A stretch of 64,000 nt of DNA from Trochalopteron elliotii (taxonomy: Eukaryota; Chordata; Aves; Passeriformes; Leiothrichidae): positions 3,605,238 to 3,669,237 of the forward strand of contig JANPWX010000073.1 in the NCBI GenBank assembly GCA_024734555.1, in the 5' to 3' direction. The translations under genes and the position numbers were made by a program. Shown piece after piece: positions 22,801 through 35,800 of the stretch. Position 1 is the stretch's first letter. Every line of letters begins with the position of its first letter. The notes below the pieces were generated by a model, which was not told where the DNA came from, ran no database searches, and saw nothing but the letters and a program-made list of their open reading frames with translations.

Positions 22801-25800
22801 ATAGGAACAAAATTCTTTGAGTCAAACCGGAATTTTTCTGGCAAAAATTAAACACACAGGAAGAAAAAATTTGGCTTCACTTGAGTCAGTCCAAAATGTT
22901 AAGTGAGATGTCATTAATGCAGTTTTTGAAGAGGGGAAGCTTGTATATCCTTGTTTGTTCCTTAAAATGATTTTTTTCCGACCACAAGCCAGTGGTTTTA
23001 GACAAATTCCCCAAATCACTGAAATTCGGTTTTACAGCATTTAGAAAATAAACATGTTTATTTTTTTTCTGTAACTTTACTGAGTTCAGCATCTCTGTAC
23101 AAATAGTTTTGGGTCCTGCTAAATAATTGGTTTTGGCAAACATTGACTGGAGAAACACCCAATTCTAACAAGGGACGTTTGCTTTTCTGCCAAGGAGAAA
23201 AACAAGTCTAAAACGTGAATGTATTTAGGTTTAAATCAACATGATTATTTGTCTTCTGAAGCACTTCTGAAGTGCCAGAGAAAACTGAAATGCCCTTTTA
23301 CATTCTTAGTGTCTTTTAGTTTGTTTATGACCACAGAAGTCACACAGCCTGCCTTCCCTTGACAGTGTACACAATATGTTCTTGTGTGGGCTGTCATCAA
23401 AACACATACATCTTCTTTTGTATAACTCGTCCTCTGAAAGAAAGCCTCAGTTTCTCTTGCCATCTTTTCTTTTTGCCTGCTCATATGTTTTTTTGGCATA
23501 GCACATCTATTTTCAGCTTCTAAACTGAGCTGTTTCACAGGCTAACCTTTCTTGGCTTTAGCACCCACTTGCAGAAGTGAAGATATTCAGCTAATGGCCT
23601 CCGTTCCCAGTCGTGCCTGGCAGATTTGGTAAGTGCCCCCTCTGTCTTTTACCTGCTTCAGAACCACATGTTCACTGCTGATTCAATAATTAACTCCTTG
23701 TTTGCCCATGAAGCTTCTTCACCCTGCACTAAACAAAGTACACTTGCTGGGCTGCTGTGCATTGACTTGTTTGTTTGAATGAGAGAGAGCTCTCTTAGGG
23801 CATTATTAGCAACCAGTTCCACAACTGTACAACATTTTCTTCTCTGTACTAGCTCCCTCTCCATCGCCAGTTGTGAAAGCCAATGGCAGGCATCAGGATA
23901 TGACTGCCTGCTGGCACTTAAGGTATTTTTTTTTGGTGAAGTAGAACCAACTTTGTCGTGGATCCTAATTTGTTATTTGCAGCAAGTTGCATATCACCAC
24001 TTTACATCACTTTTTAAAGATCTGTTCTTGATCACTTAGAAATCAGCCTAGGCTATTTCACCCAGCCTAGGTGAAAAACTGGCACTATCAGTTAATTTTA
24101 TAGGTCAGCTATTAGAGCAGGACTGCACGTATACCCTTAGTATGTTTTCACATGTAGCATAACAAGAAATCAGGATCATAATTACTGAGTGTCAGAATGG
24201 ACAATAATCTTGCCCAATTGGAAGATGCAGACCTGCTCTTAGTGCTAAAAGAGTAACTGCTTAGGCTTCTCTTTCCATGCTTGGTTTTCATTTGGCATTT
24301 CAGTACTACTTTGTTTTGGGAATAGCCTTGCTCATTGTTCTGCAGAGATTGTCTTGCCAGCCTGCACTGGACCCACGTTCCTCCATGCATGGCTTTTGAC
24401 CACATGATTTTTTGATGTTCTTGTTGACTTGTAATTTACACTTCAACATGTGGGTAAGCAGTGAGGATAAAATATGAAGTCTGCAGCATGTGCAGTGTTG
24501 TGAAGTGGAAAAAAAGATCAGAGCTAAATATATGAATAGCAAATAAAGTTGCATTGTCTTGGAAGACTCCAGCCTGAAAGAATATATTCTGTAGTCACTT
24601 GTCAGGGACTAATAGTAATAGCTTGCAGGCAACCAGTGTTAATTAAAAAAAATTATATGTATGTATTAGACTTTTGCAACATCAGAGAGGATATAATTGC
24701 AGATATTAGAAATTAATGATCAGGTGGAAGGGAACAACATCTTTGGATTATTAATAATGATTTTCAGAACACTGAAACTTCATAGAGACTGGAGGATACA
24801 ATGTGATGGAATAGCTTAAATAAAGGAAGAAAAAAGAAAAAAAAACCTAAGACTGATGGAGATGATTTCAGGCAGGTCAATTTTACATTGATACTTAAAA
24901 TGTGAGAAGAGGAAAAAATAAGCAAGTAGCCAGTATGGGATTTCTTGTTCTTAAAGGGTTAAAGAAGGGTAACAAATGGTAATCAATGTGGCTTAATGGA
25001 AAGTATCTAGTGCAATTTGATACTGTTCTTTAAAACAATCAATATGTTCAGCCATACTTATGAAAGAAATTCTTACCTTTATAGAGTGATACTGCATAAT
25101 TAGTTGACTAAGAAATTTTAAAAATAGAGCTCCCAAATTCCTCAAAATGGATAAAAGGGAAGTAACCATTTGATGTCAGCTTTGATTCCCAGCTCACAGA
25201 CACAAAGCAGGGGGTGTTAATCACGTAATCTGGGTAGTAATTTATAGCCTGCAATATTTTAGCTTTTTATTAAAAGGAAAAATTATTAGAAGCCTTATAT
25301 TTACTTATAATATAAATTTCAAATGCAAACACTTAGTTCATTAACAGAATCACAGGAAGATTTGTTTAAAGAAATATACCATGGTGTTGGTAGTCATGTG
25401 CTAAGTGAGCACGATTGTTTTGAGGTTTGTGCAGCAAATGATCCTGAAGTCTGATAGTGAGCATTTAGCTGTTGGTCTTCATCATTTTTTTTTCAGCCAT
25501 CTTCCCTATTTCTTCTAAGTACCATATAGTTTGGATGGAATTAACCAAGCTGCCAGTTAGACCATTCTGCTGTTAAAAAAAATATATCAAACCTAGAATT
25601 GATCAGGTTTTCTTTTCAAGTAATCCAAAATGAAATTTTGTCCTTTTTGTCTAGTTCTGGAGTGGAGTTATTTTGATTTGGGGGGTTAGGTAAATTTTTC
25701 ATTAAAATATTAGGAAAACATTATTGAAAATTGTTTTCATGTTCTGGCCACAAAAAAGATAGGAAAGATTTTTTTCTACTAATGAAGTGTGTGGAGGCAT

Positions 25801-26500
25801 GATCAACAATTTACTTGTTGTTTTGACCAACTTCTTAGCACTGGCAAAAGCAGGGAAACATTTTTGGTAATACATTTGACATTGGTAATTACCTTATCAA
25901 AAGGTATTTTCCTAATCATTTCTTGTTAGATAAATGTCAACAGACCCTAGTCAAGACTAGATTAAAAGTTTCCAGTCTGCCCTGATAGCTGCCACTGAGA
26001 AGCCCATTGGTTACCTATTCCCTGAGGTATTTGGGAGTGTAGTGGGAATCAAACTGAAGCTGGCAAGGTTTGGAAAGGCGGCTGCCTTACTGTTATGAGG
26101 ATGCAGTACACAGTGATCTGAACTACATTTTAGCTCTGCACCCAATTCTACTCTTCATACCTAATCCTTCAGTATTTTGCTTTTAACCTGGGAATGATTT
26201 CTTAGTAGGTGTAGCATCTACCTGGGAAATTTCCATCTGTGCCAGCCATGTGCTGGGTTTCTGTTTTCTGGGAAGACAGAAAATATGCCCCCCTTCTTCC
26301 TAACCATGCAAGTCAAACATCCTGTAATTGAAGTAATCTAAATAATCTTCTGCCTCTGATATCCTGCTGCTTCAGTAAACAATGACACAACCACCTAGTG
26401 GGGCTGAAGCTGCTTCTCCTTGGTGCTTCTCTCTTGCTTGAGGTGGTGTGGAGGAAGGGAAGGAAGGTAATTTAAACAGTTTTTTATCTCTGTTGGATCC
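19881..26500. other. ATG3-F5 intergenic region
   Basis: About 6.6 kb of AT-rich DNA. Open frames of up to 138 codons are present on both strands, but none shows a recognisable protein, a splice-supported exon chain or codon conservation that I can judge. I see no CR1, CpG island or RNA gene here. No selectin sequence (the human upstream neighbour of F5) was recognised. Confidence 0.75.
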
Positions 26501-26613
26501 CTGTCAGTAAAGGGAGGCGGAGGTGAAGAGCAATGACCTGAGCACAGCAAATGTTGTTACCCTGTTGCATCATAATTATTTCATTTCTGAGGGGAAGTTA
26601 GAAACAGCAACAG

Positions 26614-26622
26614 CAATAAAAG
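26614..26622 (+). promoter_or_regulatory. F5: Possible TATA-like element of F5
   Basis: CAATAAAAG lies about 50 bases upstream of the F5 ATG in a short purine-rich leader. Spacing would allow transcription to start near 26640-26650, giving a very short 5'UTR. The match is weak and the true start site is not visible; a longer leader starting further upstream is equally possible. Confidence 0.3.
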
Positions 26623-26672
26623 CAGTGGTTTCTGCCTTGTCTTCCAGAGCAGCATCAGCAGGCATCTCTACC

Positions 26673-26833
26673 ATGGCACTGCACTGCTTGCAGCTTTTCC
26701 TCTTGCTTCTGCTTGGTTCCTGGTGGCCAGACTCAGAGCAGCATGTGGCGGGAGCGGTGAAGGTCAGGGAGCACTATATAGCTGCACAGATCACTAGCTG
26801 GACCTACAAACCAGAACCCGAAGAAAAGTCCAG
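26673..26833 (+). CDS. F5: F5 exon 1: signal peptide and mature N-terminus
   Basis: [18 protein letters not shown] begins a hydrophobic signal peptide of about 28 residues, the human length. The mature chain then starts [20 protein letters not shown], matching the human A1 N-terminus. Upstream in-frame ATGs exist in the leader, but this one sits in ACCATGG context and gives the right signal peptide. Donor GTAACA. Confidence 0.93.
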
Positions 26834-29800
26834 GTAACAAAGTACAGCATAAGAAGGATGAAATTAGTCCTCCCTTGTGTCTGAAAAGTAGTTTTTGTCT
26901 CTCATCTCTTGTGGAATTGCAGAGCCCTGGAGGACTTTGGAGCCCAGTCTGTTGGTATCAGAGGAACTTGGTTGACTTTAAACAGCATGATCTGAACTAG
27001 AGAAAGTGACATATTAAAAGTTCATTTTTATTTGCTGCATTAGTGGATAGCATTATTTTTATGTTTTCAGAGCACTTCTGTTAAATAAGCTCCAGGACTT
27101 GCTTTTGGCGTTTTTGCATAGGTTAATGTTGGCTGCTTGGGTTTTTTTATTGTATTTATTTTAGGTATGTGGACATTGAGCAATGTTAGGTTGAGCCATG
27201 GTTTGGTAAGATTTCAAAGACTTTAGAGTTTGCTGAAGGAATAATTATGTTCCAGTTTTGATGCTATCACTTTCACTTAAATTAGAGCCAGATGAACTTT
27301 GGAACTAGCTGTACAGTTTCTGGGTTGTCCAGGGGTTTTGTGAAATGTGCATTCTGAGTTCTGATGAGTAAAGGTGGTAAGATCAAGCATTACTCTGCTT
27401 CATTAAGTGAAAAGAATGATTTTATTTTTCTTCAGATAGCATTGCACAGTGGCCAGCCTACCTGCATCCACCAATCAAGAATATAAAATATGTTATTTTT
27501 ATTACTGCTACTGTCCTTAGAATCACAAACACTGCAGGTGCAATGCTACAGATTGCAGAACTTAAATGTAATTTCAAGTTCTGTTCAAATTAGAGGGAAA
27601 TATTACTGAAAATTAAACATTAAATTTAATTAAAAATTACTTGCTCCCCGTCTTTAAAAGGGTTTTTTTTTTTTTATATTCCTGCTTTTATATCTATGTA
27701 TGTATATATATAGATATATAGGTGGATGGCTTGCGCCTTTTTTTTTTTTTTTTTTTTTTTTGGTGATTTTTTTCTTTTTCCTAAACATACATTGCATTTC
27801 AGGATAATATAGAAAAGTTCCAGTTCAGATTATGACTTTCTAACTTCCTTTTCTTCCCCAAGATTTAATTATAACAAAGTTTCTGTGATTTCTAAAACCC
27901 CCTTGGAAGTTTACTGAAGTTGGTGTAAGCATAATGTCAAACCGACAAGACAGAAGAAAATAGTATTTAAAGGTAGGAACATGAGGCCAGATGCCATTTA
28001 AGGACTGACCTGGACATGTGAACTTACTAGTTAGAACTTCATTCTCTTCTGCACTGGGCACATCAATGTAAGCATCAACTGCTGTTTGGTTAAATTCCTG
28101 TTGTGGATGGAGTGTTTTCATGCAGTAGAGACTCAAAAGACTGTCTAAAACTTCAGCTGAAGTTCTGTGAGATAACCCAGCAGTATTTTATACGAAATAT
28201 CTATTGAGTTACCTTGCCTAAGTATTTAGAGCAAGTCACATCCTAAATGGGTCTAATGAATTTTGTAGAGCTTATAGAAATTTAACTAAAACCCAAAACA
28301 AACAAGCAAACAAAACCCAACAAAACTACCAACTTAAAAAAAAAAAAACAACAGAAAAACAAAAAACCTCACAACACAAATACTGAGGAAGAGTTAATGG
28401 CTTGAATGCATTGGTATTGGAGTATGTGACTTGTGCTGATGTCAGTAGAAGCTGAATGTCTAAATGCAGTGTAAGAATCTGATACTTAGGTGCTTTTATT
28501 TCTAAATAACTGAAGAGAGGCTGAAAGGAAAATGGATTCTTCCTGAGCTATTTCCTTAATTTTCCAATCATACAGGCTAGAAAAGGATACCTAACATCTC
28601 TGAGTGTTGGTCTTGTCTTCGCAGAGGTTTGTTACCAAGTTCAAATGCTATTTATTTGTAAGGCACTTCAGCACAAAGTGAAAATGTATTATCTGTGCAT
28701 CTTGCAGTGTTGCTGCTGCAATTCCTAGAAGTTATGTATCTAGATCTGCTTGTGTAGTGTGATATTTCTGAAGTGTTAGTGCACTAGGTATTTTATTCCT
28801 TCTCACTATACAACTAGCGCGGATAAATTTCCTCTTCTACCCTACAGCCTTATATGCATATTCTCTTGAACAGTGCCACATTAGAGCAGCTCTTGTCAAT
28901 GAAGGTGGTGGATCCCATCCTTCCCCTGAAGGAGTTAAACAAAAATTTTATCACTGACTTTAAGGAGAGGGTAATTAATTGAAACACCAATTGCTTCTGC
29001 CTGACTCTGCTGTGGCGAGAGTGGGTTGCAGAGGAATTCACAAGAGATCTCTTCCAAAAGAGATCTCCCCCTTACGGACTCTGGATGTCACTGAAGTGGG
29101 TTCTCTCTGTTCTCTCTGCTCAGCCTCCCCATGCTTGAGAGCCCATCAGCTCCTTAGTCAAATATGCCTGAAAGGGCAATTACAAAGAAAGCAAGTGGAA
29201 TTACTGTTGGATTCAGTCATCATACATACTATAGTAAATCAGCCAATAAATGTGAAGGGCTGTAATCCTTTCAGCCCTCTTCTCGTCATTGTTTCCATTG
29301 CAGAAGTGTCCTGTGCTGGTTTCCTTCTGCTTGCCTAAATATTTTCTAAGAAAACATTGTGTGGTCTGGTCCACTGGGTGCCAAATTGTTTACATAACAA
29401 GACTAAGGGCACTTGCAGTGTTTCTCATTTTCTAACTTGCTGTGAGATCCTTAGCTGTTGTCAGAGAACAGCTTTGTGCTTGCCTCCAGAGTCATTCCTG
29501 TGGCAGGAGCCTGCTGCTAATGCTGTTGTAAAACCCTTCTGGTGAGTCTTAAAGTTCAAACATGGGGCTGAATAAACAGAAATTCAGGTTTCTTTCACTG
29601 TGTCTTGTCAGATCCTTTCTAGGTTAAGTGTGGTTGGGACATCTTCCTCTGTAGCTTGGCCAAACAAAGGCATCTTTATCCCAGAATCAAAAGGACCCAG
29701 AAAAACCACCAGTAAAATCAGTGGTGAACTGTTCTAGGTATGCACATTGGATGCCCTATATGAAATGATCTGGCTCAGGAACATCATAGATTCAATAGAG

Positions 29801-32800
29801 TAAGAGGAAGAAGGGAAGACACTACAAAGAGTTGGACTGTGTGCTTTGCATTCAGCAAAATGTGCAAGTGATTAAATATATTTCCAAGATTCATTTTTTG
29901 AGGTATCCATTAAACAGCAATGGCATCTCTGAGAATCTTTGTCTTTTCAATATTTTTTGTAACTCTTTTGGTTTCAGATTGGAACATTCAGATCCTGTAT
30001 TTAAGAAAATTTCTTACAGAGAATATGAAGTGGATTTTAAAAAAGAAAAACCAGCAAATACATTTGCAGGTAAACAGGAATTAAATGTTCTGAGTATTTT
30101 CATTTGTTGCTTGTTTTAAAGCCAGTGGCAGCCTAAGCAAACTTGTATTTTTGTGTCCATTATTTGCACATGAACCAAATAGGCACAGGGGATGAGGTCT
30201 CTACAGTGCAGGAAAGAGGCTTCCCAAGGCCATGGAGAGGTTAGGCTTTCAGAGGATGTGGCTGTCTGCAAATCAGTTGCACCATACAAAGTTGTTTCCT
30301 TTGTTTTCAGCATCTGATGTGATTTACCACATGCCTGTGTATTTGTATGGCACAGCTGCAGCAATAACACTGTGAATTCACATGGAAGGAGCCTAAGGCC
30401 TGAAATTAAATGTTTACAAAATAGTTTACAAGGAAAGAGACTAAGAAGCAAAAAGTTGTCTTAGCAGCTTATTTTTGCAACATGGGGAGTAGGGTACAAG
30501 CTCTTGAAATCTTTTGCAGAAAATGCCTTAAGAAATTTGCAGTGTGGAACTGATTATTTATTTGGATAACATTTGGGGATTGAAAGATCTCTTTGTTCTG
30601 TGACTTCTGGCATTCAAAGTGCTACTTAAAGTATTGTGTTTGGATGTCTTTCTCTAAGCTCTTAAACACTACAATGTTTATCTTCTAAAACTATTTAATT
30701 AAATTTTATGTGAAAGATTCCTAGAAATTTGCAATGAACCTCAAGATAATGTTTTGATAAAATATCTGTATCTGTAAATAACTTTTTTCCCCAAAATCTA
30801 CTCTTTTCCTGTGATTTTTAAGTGCTAGTTGCCAGATACACAATTAATAACGTCTGACTATGAACTACAAGCCTTAAGTACTGATATGCCTTTTGTGGGT
30901 AAATCTTCATTGCAGTGTTATTACATTCTCTGCATTAATTTTGGAACTTGTACTTTGAAAGCTGGTATTTTCTAATGAGGGAGAAAATTCTTTGTTTCAC
31001 TAAACATACTGCTTTATTAGTATTTTCCTCTTTCTTTATCTTGAATAACTACAGGACTTCTGGGACCAACCCTGCATGCCGAAGTGGGAGATACTTTAGT
31101 AGTTCACCTTAAAAATATGGCTGACAAGCCAGTCAGTATTCATCCTCAGGGCCTCATTTACAGCAAAAATGAAGAAGGTAAATACTGTAAAAACTCCATG
31201 TTTTGTTCATTTATTTGTAGACTACTGTGTGAAATGTTGAGAGGGATCCAGATCAATGTTTGAGGCTATGTGTAACACAAATATCTGTTGATCCTGGATT
31301 GCAACCTCACCTCCATTATTAGCTCCTTTCTTGTTCATCAGTGTAACACCAGGATTATGAGTGTCATGAGCACAGTTTCCCAACAGTGCTGACCCAGCTG
31401 TTCTGATCCTCAGCATTTAATGCTCAGCTTTGTGGTGCTTTGCTTCACACCCTCATGAGACCAGCAAAAAGAGATGATAAACTATAACCAAATGGACAGT
31501 GAAGTGTCTATACCTACAAGAGTTTGGTTGCTCATGCTTCTTGGATTGCCCTGTCCTGGGTGCTGAGCCAGGGCTCTGACCCTCAGTTTACAAATTCATG
31601 CAAGGCTTTGTTTTTTATGTGGGCGCAAAAGGAGTTTTGCAACTCCATCTCATGGAGTCGAACAGAACATCTCATTGGAAGTGATGGGCAGTTCAGTTTG
31701 ACTGTCTTATTAATTAATGCACCTTTTGCACTTCAGGTTTCGATTCTCTATCTCCACTTTGGCATATTGCAGATCTGTTGGATATGGCAGGCACAGACAT
31801 GAGCCATCAATATGTGTATGTGCAGTGTGCAAAAGGCCTAAGGCAGCAAGGCAATGCCAGCCCATGCAGTGGCTTTATGAGAGACAGTTAGAAAGGTGAC
31901 AGTGGGCAGCATTTCTCTGCAGAGCATCAGTGAGTAGAGGCTGAAGCTTCATCCTATCCTAACCCTGGTCAGACTGATGAAGAGCCCAACCTTTTGGCAG
32001 TGATGATACTTCTAGAAAATCTTTAATAAGATTTAAAGTGGTGGAATAGCTACTCTCCCCATGCTACTCTCAAAAATGTGTCAGTGGAGTCATGAGTTAC
32101 CTCCGTGAAGCTGAAATATCATATAAGCAAGATTAAACCAAGGTTTTGGAACTGATTGTAGGAAGATATTCCAGGCATTTTAATTGCTCTTTGTCTTCAT
32201 GCCACCCTACTGACTCTTTTCTTGGCAGGCTCCCTGTATGCGGACAGAACATCACAGGCAGAAAAACGAGATGATGCTGTACTTCCAGGCCAGCTCTACA
32301 CGTATGTGTGGGATATATCAGAAGAAGTTGGTCCAAGAGAAGCTGACCTTCCTTGTCTTACTTATGCTTACTATTCTCATGTGAATATGGCAATGGATTT
32401 TAACTCTGGTCTGATTGGAGCGTTGCTGATCTGTAAGAAAGGTAATGAAATGCTGTAAGACTACTATAAGGTAATATATTTTCATTTCTTAACAAAGATG
32501 ATGATGTATGATAATGAGAGAAGATATATTATTGTCTTTTTCACATCTTTACTTGCAGTATAAAACAAAAATTTTAGCATCATTCTTTTAGATGTTAAAG
32601 TTTTTAAATGCCAGCTTTCATGCAGTTCCATCCTATAATTATAAGATGAGCAGAAAACATTAATAAATTTGCATTGCATTAATTTATTTGCATTGCAAAT
32701 AAATATATTTGCCGGTAGTGGTTGCATTTTCAGTTGCTTAACTGCTAAATATATGACTTCAAATTTCTTGTCTTAGAATGCATATTTTCTAAAACTTCAT

Positions 32801-35800
32801 TCAAGATGGTTTGGCCATTTCAGAAACTAAGGCAGGAAATAATTGTTTTACCCATTGTCTTTTAGAGGCTGTCTGATCAAGAACCTGGAACACTCTCTCT
32901 TCTGTAACATGGGTTTAAAATCGCAGAGCAGCGTGTCTTTTGCTAGTCATTTGAAGATATGGCCAAATTTGAACAGAATATAAATCTTAAAATTGTTTTT
33001 GCATGGGATCACAGACTTTAGATTTTAGCAGTCTGAACCATTGAATTCCATCTCCACTAATAACTGCTGTCTTGTAGCACTTGTAAATAGCTACTAGATG
33101 CATATCTCTGGTTTAAGGGACAACTGAAACAACATGCCACCGTGTAAAGTACTTAAACTACTTACTGGTCCCTTAAATCCAGTGTTTATCCAAATTATAT
33201 ATCCTTCCTGTGGTGAACGTGCTGAGAGTTATTTAGCTTGATTTAGTTTGAGTCCAGAATTTTGTGTAGACTGCATGGACTTGGACCTCGAAGCTTCCCT
33301 GAAAGTAAACAGAACACTGGTTCAGTGTGGGGTGCACAAGGACACTCCTCACCCACAGATGCCCTTTTTAATGCAAAACACACCTACTCTTATCACCTCA
33401 AAGGGGTGGCATTAGTATTAATTATGTTCCTCCTGATTTTTTTTGGTGCTTGGTGCTTTTAGTATTATCTAGGACCTGTTATTTTCCTAATTTTCTTGGG
33501 TTTTCTTTTTTGGGTTTCTGTGTATATGCGTATTTTATGGCATACTGGTTGAGCTAATCTGAGCAAATACTTTGAAACTACTTCCTTCTCAGGCTTCTCA
33601 AATTCATGCACTCTGGGCTTGAGTAGGATATGGATTTGAGATCAGCTGGTGTGTGACCACTACCTTCAAGAAAATTTGGGTGTATGTTTCTGGCTAGAAC
33701 AAAGGCAAGCAGCTCACTATGCATATTTTTAAGATTTCTGAGCACAGTTTTTTGACTGGGCACTCTGTCTGGTAGATGTGCAATGTACCTCTGTGTTTGG
33801 TGTGCCTGGCATGAAGTTTAGTTTCTTCACAGCAGCTCATATGATTTTGTATATGAAACACAGCAGCCGTGTTTGGTATTTGTGTCTTATTAGCATCGAT
33901 GATAGACCCAGCCATGTCTGAGCTGTTGCTGAACAGTGCTTGCACACTGTCAAGGCTTTCTCTTTTCCCTGCTCAGACCTCCCCAGACAGTGGACTAGGG
34001 GAGGGGCAAGAGGTTGGGAGGGGATTCGTCTGGACAGATGAAACAAATTGGCCAATGGGTTATTTTCTACCATTAACATCATTCTGCAATAAAAACTGGA
34101 GGCAGAGGAGGAAGCAACAGTGTGGGGAGAACGAGGGGTGTTGACTTCCAAGGTGACTGTTTTTGAGAGACTGACTGGACATCAGTCAGCTTGTGGGAGA
34201 TGATGAGTGATTTCTTCTGCATTGCTTGTTGTTTGCCCCTCTTTCCTTCACCTTTGAACCATCTTTATTGACCCATGAGTTTTCTCATTTTTGTTCTTCC
34301 TATGTTCTCCCCTGTCCTGTTGGAGATGGGGAGGCATTGAAGTGGGTGTTTGGCTGCTGGCTAGAGTCAGATCCCTATGATCTGACACATTTAAGAGGTG
34401 GTAAAGTTATGAAAAGTGAACTCTTGAGTTAAAGCACTGCCTGAATGTTCTTTCAGGCAGTGGCAAGTAGATAAATTCCTTTGTTGATCTGAGGCTTCTT
34501 TTGTGAAGGAAAACAGAACTTTGTAGCTTCTCATAAATAAAAAAAAATATATGAAAGATAATTTTTTCCACTACCTCTTTTCCTAGGCAGAATAATCAAC
34601 AAGTTTGCAAACTTTTAATTCCTGCAATCCAGAGGGACCAGATTATGTTTTGAAAGTAGCAAGTGGAAGTTTTTGATGTGAGCAATCTACAGAAAGGATC
34701 AGTAAAAATCACACCAGTTTTATGTGGCATGTCCAGAATGAATTCTACTAGACAGAAATTACATCTGTATCACAAAATCAACCAGGGCAGTTTCTTGTAA
34801 CTAATCCAGCACAGCAGTGTCTGTTGAAGTGTTTTGTGTGTAAATGTTGTTTGCTGAGTGGTCAGTTTTAAGTTTTTTAAAAGTGCTGATGACCTTAGTG
34901 CTTGAAAAGGTGCTGTTCAAACTGCTGGTGACTCTGCCATTGCTCTCCTTGCCTCACAATCTGAAAAGAGAGGGCAGCACCCAAACTGAAGGTGTTTGAC
35001 ACTCCCCTTCATTAAGGTGATCTCTGCAACACATTGCCAGAAATTATCTGAGATAATTCACTGCGTGATGTTTATCCTCTCTGGAGTACTTCAGACTTTT
35101 GATTTGGTGGTTACCCAATCCAAAAGTACTTTAAGAAATAAAATCACATTATGAGCATTCTTCAGGCCTTGTTTTGATCAGGTTCAGCCAGTACATGCTA
35201 ACAGGTGAAATAAGTTCATTAAATATACATTAATGCAACTGCATGTGAAATCTGCTTTATTTCTGCTTCATAGTAAGACCTGTTGTTTCTCCTTCACAGG
35301 AAGTCTAAATGAGGATGGGTCACAGAAACATTTTGACAGGGAATATGTACTGATGTTTGGTGTGTTTGATGAAAACAAGAGCTGGCAAAAATCAGCATCA
35401 GTCAAGTATACAATTAATGGCTATACTGATGGAACATTACCAGGTATTGTTCAGGCTTATGTGAAATTAAACTAACATTTATGAACACTGAATATTACCT
35501 TTAGTTGCTTTTCATGCACAAGAATGGGAACATGGAGAAATGGGATACAGCCTTTTTTAGAATGTGTCTGTGAGCATCTAAATTCTGGAAGAAAAACTTT
35601 GCTGCTGAAAGGAAGTCATGCTAAATTGCTGGTAGGAACAGTGAGATTACTTCTAAGAAGATTTCTGCTTAAAGAAAAGGATTGCTAACTTAAAAATAAT
35701 TCAATAAGCTCTTTTTTAACAAGATGGTGGTGAAAGAGTGATTTGATTAAGTGAATTGTTGGTTCTACAGCATATAGAACATACTGGGTGCAAAACTACT

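Noticed and set aside
28979..29338. 119-codon open frame in F5 intron 1
   Set aside because: No homology recognised, and it is not joined in frame by splice sites to F5 exons.
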